Source of the DNA: Avena insularis
Taxonomy: Eukaryota; Streptophyta; Magnoliopsida; Poales; Poaceae
Reading direction: 5' to 3'
Assembly: GCA_023614405.1 (NCBI GenBank)
Contig: CM042697.1
Span: 306,498,323 to 306,562,322 of the forward strand
DNA length: 64,000 nucleotides
Shown here: positions 23,102 through 35,619 of the stretch, piece by piece
Position numbering within the stretch: position 1 is the stretch's first letter
How the letters are laid out: the number at the start of each line of letters is the position of its first letter
Notes under the pieces: model-generated
What the model was told of the DNA's origin: nothing
Databases searched by the model: none
Seen by the model: only the letters and a program-made list of their open reading frames with translations
Translations under genes and position numbers: made by a program

Positions 23102-23917
23102 ATGAAAAAGATGCTGTGCTTCATCCATAGCACTGCCGAGGAATTCAAGGGAACTCGCTTTGGGACTTGCATTTTGGAGCTCGTCAATGTACTCGCTCTT
23201 CCAATCCCTACCATCAAGGTACTTCAGCTCAGGAAGTTTCAAAGGAAGGACTTGTGGGTATTCAGGGTTAATTAGCCAGGACACCAGACAGAGCCTCCAA
23301 CTGAAGAAATCTCCTTCAAGATACTCCACGATGACTTAGAGAGAGGTCTCGACGTTGCTATGAAGGAGCTGATAGGACGCCTATGTGGACGTCACTCTGC
23401 CGAGATCAAGAACCACTACTTCCATTTCTTTGGGAGACGCGGCGAGGATGGAGATACCATTGTGTTGGACGAGGCCACTAAGGAGACATCAAGCATGTGC
23501 AACACTACCTCTAGGACTTAGAGAGCCTCATCAGGAACCTTGATACCGATAGAACCTTGATACGTATCAGGAACCTTGATACATGTCCAACTTAAGGAGA
23601 AGGACAAGGCCTTCCAGGAGCAAGAGGAGCGAATCAAGGAGATGGAGAAGAAGTTTGAAGGGAAAGAGAAGAAATTCAAGAGCCAAGAGAAGAGGATCCA
23701 AGAGAGGAACAATAAGATTAGAGATTTCGATACTGAGTTGGAGCTTGAGGACATTGAGCTAGATGCAGATCACGAGGTGATAGAGAGGCTGTGCACACAG
23801 AAGAGAGAGTTACAGGCGAAGATCGATGCTTTGTCTACAAGCTTGGAGGAATACAAGGAAAGATTCGCCGCAGCAGGACTTGCATTAGTGGAGGAGGAAG
23901 TCGACATGGAGGACTAG
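23102..23917 (+). pseudogene. Element B accessory frame ORF0b
   Basis: One frame from ATG 23102, with stops at 23273, 23519 and near 23556, ends at 23917. It holds a helix plus strand like C/D ORF0 (DVAMKELIGRLCGR, then HYFHFFGRRGEDGD), a short 3-fold repeat around AACCTTGATAC (23536-23583), a long charged coiled coil (EKDKAFQEQEERIKEMEKKF) and an acidic end (VEEEVDMED). A pyrimidine-rich acceptor-like TTTTTCTCTAG lies at 23060-23070, 31 bp before the ATG. With ORF0a upstream, B carries two such frames. Function unknown. Confidence 0.5.
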
Positions 23918-24158
23918 TGATATCTATCTATCTTACCGTTTTATTATCGAGTCGCATTGATCATGCCAACTTGTGGATGACTATGCTATTATGTTATTTA
24001 TGTTTGCAAACTTGTTGATCGTGATGTTTTAAACCCATGTTTTGAACCCAAAGTTTATCATGTGCTTGCTTTTTTTTCTGATTGTTGTTATATGTTGTTT
24101 TGTGCATATTAGGATCTATGGGGCTATTTATCATTACTTATCCTTATTGAAATCGCAG

Positions 24159-25215
24159 ATGCCTCCTTGTCGTGCCAATAACAGCAATAACAACAATGGC
24201 AATGAGATGCAACAGTTGATGACTGCACAAACACAATTGATGATAACTCAGTTCATGGCAAACCAGAATCAGAATCAGAACAACAACAACAACAACAATA
24301 ATAGCAATAACAACACTAGAAAAATCCATCAGCTCTTGATATGCTCACAAGGTTTCTAAGGTTGAGACCTGGTAATTTTTCTGGTACAACTGATCCCATG
24401 ATAGCAAATGATTGGCTATGTTCCGTGACAAGGACTTGGTCATAGTTGGTTGCAATAATGCCGAGAAGGTCACATTTGCAGCACACTTACTAGAAGGACC
24501 GACAGCTACTTGGTGGGATAACTTTCAAGTCACTTGCCCTATTGAAGAAGTGACTTGGGCAATGTTTGAGGATGTATTCCGCACTACCCACATCTCTTAT
24601 GGAGTAATGGGGTTGAAGAAAAGGAATTTCACAACCTTAAACAACGCCATTGCAGTATTTCTGAGTATATTGAAGAGTTCAACAATCTGTCACGCTATGC
24701 ACCGGATGATGTTGACAGTGACGCAAAGAGGAAGGATAAGTTCCTTGAAGGGTTAAATGATGAAATGTCCATGCAACTATCTGTTGCTTATGTTCCAACC
24801 TATCAATCTCTGTGTGACAAAGCTACCATCTTAGAAAGCAAGATGAAGCAAGTTGACAATAGGAAGAGGAAACACCATTTTGATAAGCATGGATCGGGAT
24901 CCCTCATAAGCGTTCTTATGGCGAAGGTAGTGGAAGTTCTGGATACCACAAGAATGGGAGTCATAACAACCACCGCAACAGTAACCAACACCATGATAGC
25001 AATAATCACCGTGGACACAACAATGGTGGATAACAAAATAACAAAAGTGGATACACGAATCACCATAATGGACATGGTAATGGGAATCAGCCAGCAAAGA
25101 GAGACATCAGTCAAGTTGAATGTTTCAAGTGCAAGAAAACAGGGCACTATGCTAATGAATGCCCAGAAAATAAGATTGATGGGGCTAACAAGCCAAATCC
25201 TTTTCAAAAAGGTCA
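24159..25215 (+). pseudogene. Element B gag
   Basis: ATG at 24159 follows ATCGCAG, an acceptor-like border. The N-terminus is Asn/Gln-rich with a run of Asn codons (24280-24320). Capsid-like segments TFAAHLLEGPTATWWDNFQ and EEVTWAMFEDVF follow in another frame, then YAPDD.DSDAKRKDKFLEGL, and a CCHC knuckle CFKCKKTGHYANEC near 25120-25160. At least three frameshifts. RNA-binding particle protein; non-functional here. Confidence 0.75.
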
Positions 25216-28200
25216 TGTGAATCACATCAATGTGGAGGAAATCCAAGAAGAGTCTGATGCTGTGATTGGTAAGTTCAAGATTAATTTCTTTCCAGCACTT
25301 ATCTTTTTTGATACTGGCGCATCACATTCATTCATTTCAAGATCATTTGTAGACAAAAATAAACTCCCAACTAAAACTATCGGATGTCCTATTAAGGTAA
25401 GCTCCCCAGGTGGAGAGATGATAGTAAATTTTGGATGTCGTCAACTAGTCCTAGAAGTTGGAAAGAACAAGTTTCCGATTAATCTAATAATCCTAGAATC
25501 CCAAGGATTGGAATGTAATACTAGGCATGGACTGGATGACTCGTTACGAGGGAGTGATAGACTGTGCCAGACGAACTGTTACACTCACAACCCCATAAAA
25601 GAAACGGATTAGGTTCAAGTATAACTTTGAACCCAAGGGAAGTAAGCTAAATTATCTTAAGGGGGTTAGCCTAGATAGTGTACCAGTAGTGAAGGAGTAC
25701 CCTGATGTGTTTCTAGATGAATTACCTGGCATGCCACCAGATAGGGATGTGGAGTTTCTGATAGACTTACTGCCAGGAACTGGACCCATAGCAAAGTGAC
25801 CTTACAAAATGTCAGTGGATGAGTTAAAAGAGCTCAAGAAACATCTTGGAGAATAGTTGAATACGGGATTTATCCAACAGAGTTCTTCGTCTTGGGGTGC
25901 ACCATTTTTGTTTCTCGATAAGAAAGACAGAAGTCAAAGGCTATGCATAGATTATCGATCGCTTAACAAAGTTACCATAAATAACAAATATCCCCTACCC
26001 AGAATTAAAAGATCTCTTTGACCAGATAGAAGGAGCTCGTGTGTTCTCAAAAAGTGATCTTTGATCAGGTTAAATTTCAACTAAAGATTAGATAACAAGA
26101 TATACCAAAGACTGCTTTTACCACTAGATATGGGTTGTATGAGTATACAGTGGTGCCGTTTGGAATAACTAATGCAGCATCTTATTTCATGAACATGATG
26201 AACAAGGTGTTCATGGATTTTGACTAGTTTGTTGTGGTATTCATCGATGACATATTGATGTATTCCACGAGCAATGAGGAACATGAAGAATATCTGCGCT
26301 TGATTCTAGAGAAACTCAGGGAACACAAGTTGTATGCCAAGTTCAGTAAATGTGAATTTTGGCTGAATGAAGTTGGTTTTCTTGGACATGTTGTGTTTGA
26401 GAATGGTATAGCTATCGATCCAGCAAAGGTAGCAGCTGTAACAGAATGGGAACCTCCTAAAACACTTAAATAGGTCCGTAGTTTCCTGGGCTTGGCAGGA
26501 TACTATAGAAGGTTCATCCAGAATTTCTCAAAATTAGCAAAGCGATGATTGATCTACTAAATAAAGAGAAGAAGTTTGACTGGGCTGAAGCATGTGAAAC
26601 AAGTTTTCAAGAGTTGAAGAAGAGATTAGTGTCAGCACCAGTGTTATGCTTGCCAGATCTAGAGAAAGATTTTCAAGTTTATTGTGATGCATCTCACCAA
26701 GGACTGGGAGGTGTGTTAATGCAAGAAGGTAAAGTGGTAGCATATGCCTCGAGACAACTCAAGAATCAAAAAGTAAACTATCCTATGCATAACTTAGAGT
26801 TGGCCTCTGTTGTACATGCACTAAGGACATGGAGACATTATCTTATGGGAAAGCGTTGTGAAATGTTCACCGATCACAAGAGTCTGAAATACATTTCCAC
26901 ACAGAAAGAACTCAACATGAGACAAAGAAGATGGCTAGAACTTATCAAGGATTACGATGCAAATGTCATACCCGATGCATTAATATGCAAGGTTTATGTG
27001 AATGGCCTCACCAAAGGAGAATTGCCAAAAGAATTAAGTGCTCCATTTAAAGAGCTAAGATTAGAGATAGTGCCTGAAGGATATCTTATGTCCTTAGAAG
27101 TACAACCAACACTATTGGATAAAATCAGAGAAGCTCAAAAGTTGGACAAGGAAATAGAGGAATTAAGAGTAAAATTGGTAAAGGAAAGGCAAAGGGATTC
27201 CATAAAAATGAACAAGGAACCTTATGGTATGGGAAACGTATCTGCATTCCACATGATCCGGAACTTCGGAAATTGATCATGCAAGAAGCACATAATTCAC
27301 CATATTCAATTCATCCTGGCAACACCAAGATGTACATGGATGTGAATGAAAGATTTTGGTGGAACAATTTAAATAAAGATATCGCGGAGCACATTGCCTT
27401 GTGCGACGTGTGTAGTAGAGTAAAGGCAGAGCATCAGAAACCGGCAGGGTTATGACAACCACTGCCAATACCTGATTGGAAGTGGGATAAAATCGGTATG
27501 GATTTTATCACAGGACTGCCTAGGACTAGATATAGATATGATCCTATATGGGTTGTTATGGATCGCTTGACAAAAGTGGCTCATTTCATACCCGTAAAGA
27601 CCACCTATACGATTGCTAAGTTAGCCAAAATTTACATGAACAAAATTGTGTGTTTACATGGAGTACCCAAGAGTATTGTGTCGGATAGAGGAACTCGGTT
27701 CACTTCGCACTTTTGGGGACAACTAGATTAGTCGTTGGGAACTAGGCTAGAATTCAGCACTGCGTTTCATCCACAGACTGATGGATAGACATAAAGGACC
27801 AATTAGGTTTTGGAAGATAAGTTGAGAGCCTGTGCACTAGACCATGGATCTAGTTCGGACGAAAGTCTTCCATATGTGGATTTTTCTTATAATAATAGCT
27901 ATCAATCAAGCATAGAGATGTCTCCATTTGAATTCCTTTATGGAAGGAAGTGTACTACACTATTATTGTGGAATGGAGTAGGAGAAAGAAACTTGTTTGG
28001 ACCGGACCTGATCAAGGAATCCGAAGAGAAAGTTAGGATGGTAAAGGATAGACTAAAGATAGCCCAATCCTGACAAAAGAGCTATGCAGATCCAAAGTGT
28101 AGGAAGATCACCTATGATATAGGTGATAGAGCTTATCTCAGAGTCTCACCACTTTGTGGTGTGAAGAGATTTGGAGTTGAAGGGAAATTGGCACCTCGCT

Positions 28201-28590
28201 ATGTAGGACCATTCAAGATTTTCAGCCGCAAAGGAGAAGTGGCATATGATCTAGAATTACCAGAAACTCTGTCAGGAGTTCATAATGTGTTCCATGTAAG
28301 CTAGTTGAAAAAAGTGTCACCCAGAGATGGAAGAAACTTTGTTAAAAACATTATACCATTGGAAGAGGTTCAATTAGAAAATGATCTCACTTATGAAGAG
28401 AAACCTATCAAGATTCTGGAGACAACATAAAGAGTCACTCGTACTAAGACAATCATATTCTGCAAAGTATAGTGGAACCATCACACTGAGGAGGAAGCAA
28501 CTTGGGAATGGGAAAAGATGAGCTTCGGAAAGATCACCCTCACCTATTTGCTAGCCAACCCAAATCTCGAGGGCGACATTCACCTTAAGG
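25216..28590 (+). pseudogene. Element B pol: protease, RT, RNase H, integrase, chromodomain
   Basis: Protease keeps DTGASHSF (about 25310). RT keeps the FIDD catalytic motif (26244-26255) and [12 protein letters not shown]; RNase H has YCDASHQGLGG and NLELASVV; integrase has the zinc region (ALCDVCSRVK), MDFITGLP and SDRGTRF. A chromodomain-like end with QWNHHTEEEATWE lies at about 28465-28510. Many in-frame stops (for example 26471, 27276, 27453, 27729, 27786) and frameshifts around 25600-26230. A Tekay-type order with integrase after RNase H. Not functional. Confidence 0.82.
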
Positions 28591-28600
28591 GTGTTAGATT

Positions 28601-31447
28601 GGTAACATCCCAAATTTTCATTAAACCCAACATCATCATTGCATTCATATCATCATGGCATCAGTGCATTGCACAAAAATTTTCAAAAATTTAAACCTAA
28701 GAAAACCCCTCCTTTATATTAAAGGTGTGGAGATTGTGATTTTATTTTTATTTTACCCAAAATGTTTTATTAGAGGTTTGATGTTTTTCAAACCTTTTTG
28801 AACACTAGGTTTTTCCCTTAAAAATTTGGTGAAGATTTGAATTGCTTTGAAGCTTGTTTGCGAGTTCAAATGTTTTATAGGAAATAAGAAACTAAAAAGA
28901 AAAAGGTTTAAAGAGGGAAAAAAAACCTGCCAGCCAAACCAATTCGGCCCAGCACCCCCGACCCACTACATCCCACCCGGCACCCCCTCCCCCCGCTGAT
29001 TCTTTTCTCACCACTCTCTCTATGCACCCACCCACTGAGGAGCCGGCCCCACTGCCATGTCATCGTCATCTTCATCACATCGCGCTGAGCCCTCTCCCCC
29101 TCCCCTCTTGTTTAATCTCGTGAATTAACTCACGTAAATTCGCGAGATTCTCGGCGTAATAACCCCATCCGACCCCTGCCTCTTAAATTCCACTCGCCCT
29201 CTCCATTTCCCCTCACACTACACCGCTAGAGAGCCCCCAGGCTACTCAAATTTCAGCTCGAACCGCCGCCATCTCCGACGTACTCTGGCGACGATTCCTG
29301 TGAGGACAGGCCCCCCTCGCCCTATGACTTGTTCTATATTGTTCGTCGTCCTCGAGCACATCCACTAACCCCTCCGTTCGTTTTATTATGCCCTAGAGGC
29401 TCGGCTTTGTCTCTGTCTGCGAAGCACCGACGGCGACCTTAACTCCGGCGAGGAATTGCCAACGAGCCCGAGCTCCCCTTCTACAACCACGACCACCACT
29501 GCGACCACCTCGACCCTAGGACCTCGGTAATGCTCCATGCCCCCTTACCCCTTAGAACCACTGGAGCACCACCCACCCAATGCGCTACTGCCAGCCAAGT
29601 ATCGTTAAGCGCCGGCAGATCCATTGGATCTATATCCTAGGGCTAGGATTAGATTAGGCAGTGAATAGGTATCGACCGATCTGGCTCGTTCGATTTCAGT
29701 TAGATCCAATGGCGTGCGCGGCTGATCCGACCGATGCGGTACTAGCCAATAAGAATAGGCCAAGTGGCTAGATTTTTTTGTTAAATCCAGAATTTGTTTA
29801 AATAGATGGTTAAACTTAGAAATTCAATAGCTTTTGATCCACAAATCAGAAAAATACAAACTTGGTGTCTATGGATTGAGAAAAATGTGAACTTCATTAA
29901 TGTCTCCTTATTTTGTTCGATAGCTTCTGTAAAATTTGAGTTTTAGGAAGAAACCTTTTTAGGGTTATTTTGACTATAAAAATTGTTGTATAAATTATTT
30001 TTAGGAGGATCTTGTGATATTTTGCCTTTAGATGGTGTAATCTATCTTCTGCACTGTATACTTTGGTTTTAAAAGTGTGGCATTCATCTTATTGCATAAT
30101 TGCATGCATCCATATTTTTGAGTGCTTATATATTGATTTGTATATTTTGTTGTTTGTTTATGATGTGTAGATTGTGTGGATTGTGAAGTTTGTTGATGTG
30201 AGGATCGTACCTACTCTCCTATCTACCAAGGAAACTGATATTTCATCATATGTCCTATTATTTTATCTGTTGCGTTAGTGTTATTTAGTAGGACTTTGCA
30301 AGGTAGTTTATTTATATTGCTATGCTATAGTAATCCTATAGATTATACCTTGGTAGTGTTTTCCTAAGTTAGGATACATTGTATGCTAGAATGCTTAACC
30401 TTTCTATTAGAATTCGTGGGTGGAAATTCATATTATGATGGTATGGAAAATTTATATACTTATTTTTGATTAAGAAAACAACCATTGATAATGAAACACC
30501 TTGGTGGAATTGGGACTTGTATGGATTATATTGAGTGGTTACTCAGGGCCCATGTCTATGGTTTAGCCTAGTGTATCACACTTCTAGATGGCCACATAGA
30601 AACAAAGAGATTTGAGATGTTCGTGTCGTGAGGCTTATAGTGCAACCACATGGCATATGGGCTCTGCCTTGACCAACTAAGTTGTGAGAACTCAGCCAGA
30701 AGGACAGAGGGTGGTAGAGTTGATAGGATGGAACACATCCGTGGTGGTCTGAGAGATTGCTTCTAAAAATTCTCGTCTCGATGCATGTCGAGTCTTGTGG
30801 GGAAAGTGCACCACCTCTCAAGAGGGTAAACCTAAGTACTTAGCCGTGTCCCCGGTTATGGACAAATTCTGAGCGTCAAGACATTGAAACAGTTCAAGAA
30901 TCTCCTCATCCCAATTTATCTAAGTTAAAATTCTGGGTGAACAACAGTAGAGGTTCACTAATGTCTATTGGTGGTACCTTAGTGTTTTGTAAAAGAAAAA
31001 CTTATTATTTTCAAACTAATTGGATAAAACTTGCTTTTGGCAAAGTCAGCCAGATCTACACTTAACCATATTCATGTAGTTGTTAGGTTCTACTATACAA
31101 CTATGGTATCACTTTCCAATACAATTCCAACTGTAGTGACCCTTTGTGGATGTAACTTATCATGTTGCGGGTTCCTCTGATGGTGAGTAGGGTACGGGTC
31201 TACACTAGACATGTTTGCCTGTAGTGCATGAAGATGAAGACTCTATTATTATTCTGTGTAATGAGAACTCTAAATAAGTTAGCCTTGAGCTAAGTGAGTT
31301 TTCAGAACTATTATATTCCTGGATTTGCGAAGTAATAATGACCTTTGTTTCTGTGTGCTTCATCTTAAAATGTGGGTGCTAGCAAATCGATCCAGGGACT
31401 AGCACTGCAATCACAGGGATCTCTACCTCATTGGGTGAGATCTTACA
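28601..31447 (+). repeat. 3' LTR of element B (2.85 kb)
   Basis: Starts GGTAACATCC (decayed TGTAACATCC) after a purine-rich AAGGGTGTTAGATT and ends GAGATCTTACA. It matches 5450-8200 plus 22079-22179 with many substitutions and small indels, more than separate the LTR pairs of C or D. Confidence 0.88.
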
Positions 31448-32055
31448 AGCACCCTGGCGATATTATCCTCCTCGCCATCCCCTTGCGCCTAGCCTCATCA
31501 ACGAGAGATAGCGAACGATGCAAGTGTGAAACTTGGACTACGAATCGACCTCGCCTCCTCCTGCACCGGAACTAAGGATCTTCAGTGTAACTTACCCCCC
31601 ACACACCTCGACACTCTCCCTCCTACCTTGATTTCTCTCCCCTATCCCACATCCTCTCTCCCTCTCTATAGAAGAGGACGCCGTTGACCCCAGGTCCTAC
31701 AGCCACGCCGCCGCTTCGCAAGCTGCTCCTTCTTTTATGCAGCCACCAGACAATACAAGAAGCAACAACCGATAATGGGTCAGTGCCCATACTGAGTACG
31801 TACTTCTTCCTTCTCTCCTCTGGTTTCTCTCCTTCCCCTTTCCTCACCTCCTCTTTTTCTCCCTTAGGTGGTCATAACCAGTTCAGAGAGTTCCATGGCG
31901 AGTGGTGGACGAGCGCGTCCCCCACGCAACGATGCTCATGTAGGCGCACTGAAGTAGCACGTCTATGACAACGATGTCATGTGGTTAGGCATCAGTGAGT
32001 TTCGAAACGAAGGTAGCACCTCCTATTCATTCTTGGTAGCTCCTACTATTCATCC
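31448..32055. repeat. Unassigned DNA and first copy of a ~475 bp tandem unit
   Basis: After the end of element B comes about 130 bp without recognisable content. From 31581 a unit begins TTCAGTGTAACTTACC and runs to 32055, containing a pyrimidine-rich CTCTCCCTCTCTATAGAAGAGGAC and a segment GTGGTCATAACCAGTTCAGAG that follows an acceptor-like TTTCTCCCTTAG. The same unit restarts at 32056. The pyrimidine-AG borders hint at decayed exons, but I recognise no protein. Confidence 0.6.
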
Positions 32056-32159
32056 TTCAGTGTAAGTCACCCTAACACACACACACCTAGACACTCTCCC
32101 TCCTACCTTGATTTATCTCCCCCATCCCACCTCCTCTCTCCCTCTCTACAGAAGAGGAC
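32056..32159. repeat. Second copy of the tandem unit, part before element E
   Basis: Repeats 31581-31683 with small changes (for example TATCTCCCCCATCCCACC). It ends at AGGAC (32155-32159), where copia element E inserted; the unit resumes at 40106. Confidence 0.75.
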
Positions 32160-33517
32160 TGTTGGGAATATGCCCTAGAGGCAATCATGTATGCTGATAT
32201 TTCACATTGTATTCATAAAGATATTAAGTTTTCCTTGTGTGAACATCTATGTTTATCATTGAATATGTGATTCGGTTGTGGAACTATACTATCATGTTGT
32301 TCATATTAAATATCCTTCGTAATTGAGGTTGTGCTGGACACACAACTTAGACCAATGTGGAAGTCGGCTTGATGACTCGGTTCCACTTGTCATGGCCATG
32401 GAGATGCTATTCCGACTTAAAAATATTTAGCTAAAGAGTTTAGTGAGTCGGATTGACCCATATTGAGGTATAACGAACAAGTTGTCATTTTTATATCTCA
32501 ATCAATGTAATCCCTAGACCTGAGGTTGTTCCACAGTCCGAGTTGAGGATCACCGACTTAGGTTCTATCAAACGTTGATCCGTAAGTGGGCAGTTATAAA
32601 GGAAGAGTTTGGGTCGACTGAGAATCAAGCTACGTGATGTGAATAACCAAGATGGGATTTTGCCCCTCCACTTGGAGAGATATTCTCTGGGCCCTCTCGA
32701 ATGATATGATTCAGAAAGCATGGCCATGCACGACTCGGTTAAGTGTTAACCGAGGCGATCGACTAAGAGTTAGTCAGATGAATCACTTATCTCGGATCGA
32801 GAAGAGAGTCGGACTATTTAAGGGATGACAATTATTCACGTATAGACTAAAAAGGTATATCGTGAGGCAAAAGGGACTCGGACGCAATTCGCATTGGAAA
32901 GGCAAGTCGTCATGACTCTTTGGTACTTGGGAGTCGGCACGTTCTGCTAGGAGCTGCTACCGACTGATCGATTGAGAGTCGGACTCCAATTGTGTCCAAG
33001 TAGCCATGAGCCTGCGGGGTCACACACTTAAGAGCAGGAGCAAGTTCAGATTGGATCCGAACCGGAAATCTGGTTGGGTTGGACCCGAGCCGGATTTGGA
33101 CTGAGTTAGTGAGTCGGACTCACGGTGACTAAAATTATTCGCGTATAGCCTTGAGCCCACGTTCAATCCCTATATATAGTGGGGCGCAGAAACCCAGGAG
33201 GGTTGATTGGTTAGGTCATTCCATGCGTTGGAAACCCTAGCTCCACAGCAGTCCAGCCGTCATAACGAACCTAGCAGTTCATCTCCGACGCTCCTCCTTG
33301 TATGTGTGAACACAAGCAGAGGCGTTGTATCATCAGCGCTTAGACGATCGTTGATTGGATCAAGATCGCAAGGACTGCACTGCATCAACTGACGCGCTAC
33401 ATCATTAATCCGCAACCGCGCGTCTAGTGGTAAACCTCGTTGCCTTCTACCTCAGCTAGATTTTGGGATCACCACATTAGGGGAAAAAGTTTTGTTTTAT
33501 CTCTACGTGGCCCAACA
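32160..33517 (+). repeat. 5' LTR of element E
   Basis: Starts TGTTGGGAAT, ends GGCCCAACA next to the primer site. U3 contains many AGTCGG/ACTCGG motifs. A donor-like GTGGTAAAC lies near 33430 in the leader part. Confidence 0.93.
33171..33179 (+). promoter_or_regulatory. TATA box of element E 5' LTR
   Basis: TATATATAG within TCAATCCCTATATATAGTGG; the same sequence lies at 39759-39767 in the 3' LTR. Confidence 0.75.
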
Positions 33518-33518
33518 G

Positions 33519-33530
33519 TGGTATCAGATC
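33519..33530 (+). other. Primer binding site of element E
   Basis: TGGTATCAGATC one base after the LTR; ten of twelve bases in a row match the tRNA-iMet complement. Confidence 0.88.
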
Positions 33531-34764
33531 GATACATTCTGGTTTTAGACTCGAGATCTCGCATATGTGATATGCGGTTGGCTATAGATTGGATCTATGT
33601 GTTGTTTTGGTGGTCGATCTATGAGATAGCTCGGTTTTGTACGATGTTGATTGGATCAACTGTACTCGGGGAATGGTAGATCTGATTTATATGATCATAC
33701 TGCTGTGGTCGTGGAACAACATATCCCTACCGGTCGGTTTCCACCATCGGGGTAGACTGTGTCACGTAAATCCATAAGTTGTGATCGAAGATCAAAGAGT
33801 TTTATCAAATCGGAATAAATGGTCGGAATCCATGTTCGGAATGTTTGGAATGAAGATCAAAAATCGTCGGGCGCTGCCCCTTCGATCCCCGCCCGCTACC
33901 CGGCTAGTGGGACCATCGGCTTCGCGCTGTCGTAGCGCCTTAGATGTCATTGCGAGTTCCACAACGCTGGTAGATAGCGTATCTATGCATAACTTGTTTT
34001 TGCAGGAAGTCGTGAATGGTATAGTTCATGTGCATGTGATGTATGTGTGTAATCCATATATGATCTGCGAATCACGGTTTTTCAGCTGGCTGGAGCCTAG
34101 GTGCTATCATTTTATTGTATGACGACCTGCGTGTCGGATTCTCTATGTAATTTATTTTACAAAGCTAGTGTAGATGTTTGGAGAATTTGGATGACGTGCA
34201 AGTCGATGTACATATCGGTGACATGGAGTAAGACGGCAAGTGACAAGAGTTGGCACAAGTCAGATTACAGGCTTTGTGGGGATGGAGATCGCCATGAAGA
34301 GAGCCATACCATTTCACATTATAATTGCTTTATTTTGTGTTGGTGATATGTCTCTGTTTTACCTCTATTAGATAGTCGGTAAAATTTAATCTCTCAAAGA
34401 AGGTCTAGTCGGTTTTCCAGCCAGTGTTTGCACCATCACAAGTCGGACATTTTTGGTAGTGGGCTCATAAAATTGAGGTGCTGCCAATTCTTTCCGACTA
34501 GGTGGGTTCGAGTCGAACTCTTACTGTGGAAACACTCGGTAAGCTAGACGGGTCTATCACAACGGTTGTGGGGCTCGGGGAAAATTCGGACCGGAGCCGG
34601 GGCATGTGATGCCACCCGATCAACATGATTCGTATGAGATATGATTGACAAGGAGTTGTCTACCTAGATTACTTGGCGGATAGCGGTGATGCTAAAGCTC
34701 ACTAGCCGACTTGCTTATTTAGGAATACATGTCTTAAGTGTTTTGCATATTTCTGGTGTAGATC

Positions 34765-35619
34765 ATGGCACCAAGTAGCAGTCACTCTCAGATATCCGGT
34801 TTTTCTTCGAGAACCATTCTTGAGAAAGATAAACTGCACGACACTAATTTTACCAACTGGTATCGAAATCTGAGAATTATTCTCAAACAAGAAAAGAAGG
34901 ACCATGTCCTAGACAACCCACTTCCATATGAGCCGAATGAGAATGCGACTGTCGCTGCCACCAATTCCTACTGTCGTTCTAAGGATAATTCCATGGATAT
35001 TAGTTGTCTTATGCTTGCACACATGGAACCGGACTTGCAAAAGCAGTTCGAAAATGTTGAGGCCTACGATATGATTGAAAGCCTCAAAAGTATGTTCCAG
35101 GCTCAGGCCAAGACTGAGAGGTATCAAGTCTCTCAGGCTTTGCTTTGTTGCAAGCTTAAGGATGGCGATCCACTGAGTTCACATGTGATCAAAATGGTTG
35201 GTTATGTGTAGTCTCTAAAGAGGATTGGCTACCCCATTAGCGAAGAGTTCGCTACGGACATAATTCTGAACTCTCTTCCTAGTGCATATGGTCAGTTCAT
35301 ATCCAACTACCACATGCATGGTATGGATAAGAAGCTCACTAAATCGCATGGGATGCTCAAGCAGGCAGAGGCGGATCTCAAGAATTGCGCTACTCAAGTG
35401 TTGATGGTGCAGAATAAGGCTAAGTTCAAGAAGAGTTCTTGGACTAAGAAGAAGGCCAAGTCGGGAGGAAAGCAGGCTCAGGACCCGGTCCCAAGAGCGT
35501 ACTCATGGACTAAGCCATCTCCTTCAGACACATCCACTTGCTTCTACTGCAAGGCGGATGGCCACCGAAAGAGGAATTGCAGCAAGTACTTGGCCACAAA
35601 GCCAAGACTGGAGGTATGA
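34765..35619 (+). pseudogene. Element E gag
   Basis: ATG 34765 lies three bases after a TGGTGTAG acceptor-like border. The frame runs to 35619 with one in-frame TAG (35209-35211). It contains the copia gag pattern: NFTNWYRNLRIIL near the start, a DLQKQFENVEAYDMIESL helix, MHGMDKKLTKSHGML, a Lys-rich linker and a CCHC zinc knuckle CFYCKADGHRKRNC close to the C-terminus. Length about 285 codons, normal for such gags. Confidence 0.82.

Larger units (their letters stand above)
5450..31447 (+). mobile_element. Element B: Tekay-like Ty3/gypsy chromovirus, split by element C
   Basis: Plus-strand element with two LTRs of about 2.85 kb, a tRNA-iMet-like primer site, two accessory ORF0-like frames, gag and pol with a C-terminal chromodomain. 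Its 5' LTR is interrupted by element C (8201-22073); without C the element is about 12.1 kb. Flanks are ACCAC (5445-5449) and AGCAC (31448-31452, read as A-AGCAC around the border), an imperfect 4/5 target duplication. Many stops and frameshifts in every frame make it the oldest of the three Tekay-like copies here. A 51 bp strip (5399-5449) separates it from the Athila-like LTR; I see nothing in that strip. Confidence 0.8.

Noticed and set aside
23084..23329. Minus-strand frame of 81 codons over ORF0b
   Set aside because: ORF0b on the plus strand has the coiled coil and family pattern; the minus frame is its shadow.
24270..24330. Repeats of AAC/AAT as a microsatellite of interest
   Set aside because: They encode the Asn/Gln-rich gag N-terminus of element B, common low-complexity coding sequence.
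24765..25246. Overlapping frames on both strands, one with membrane-like hydrophobic runs on the minus strand
   Set aside because: The minus-strand hydrophobic runs are the antisense of the gag linker; no start context or homologue is visible.
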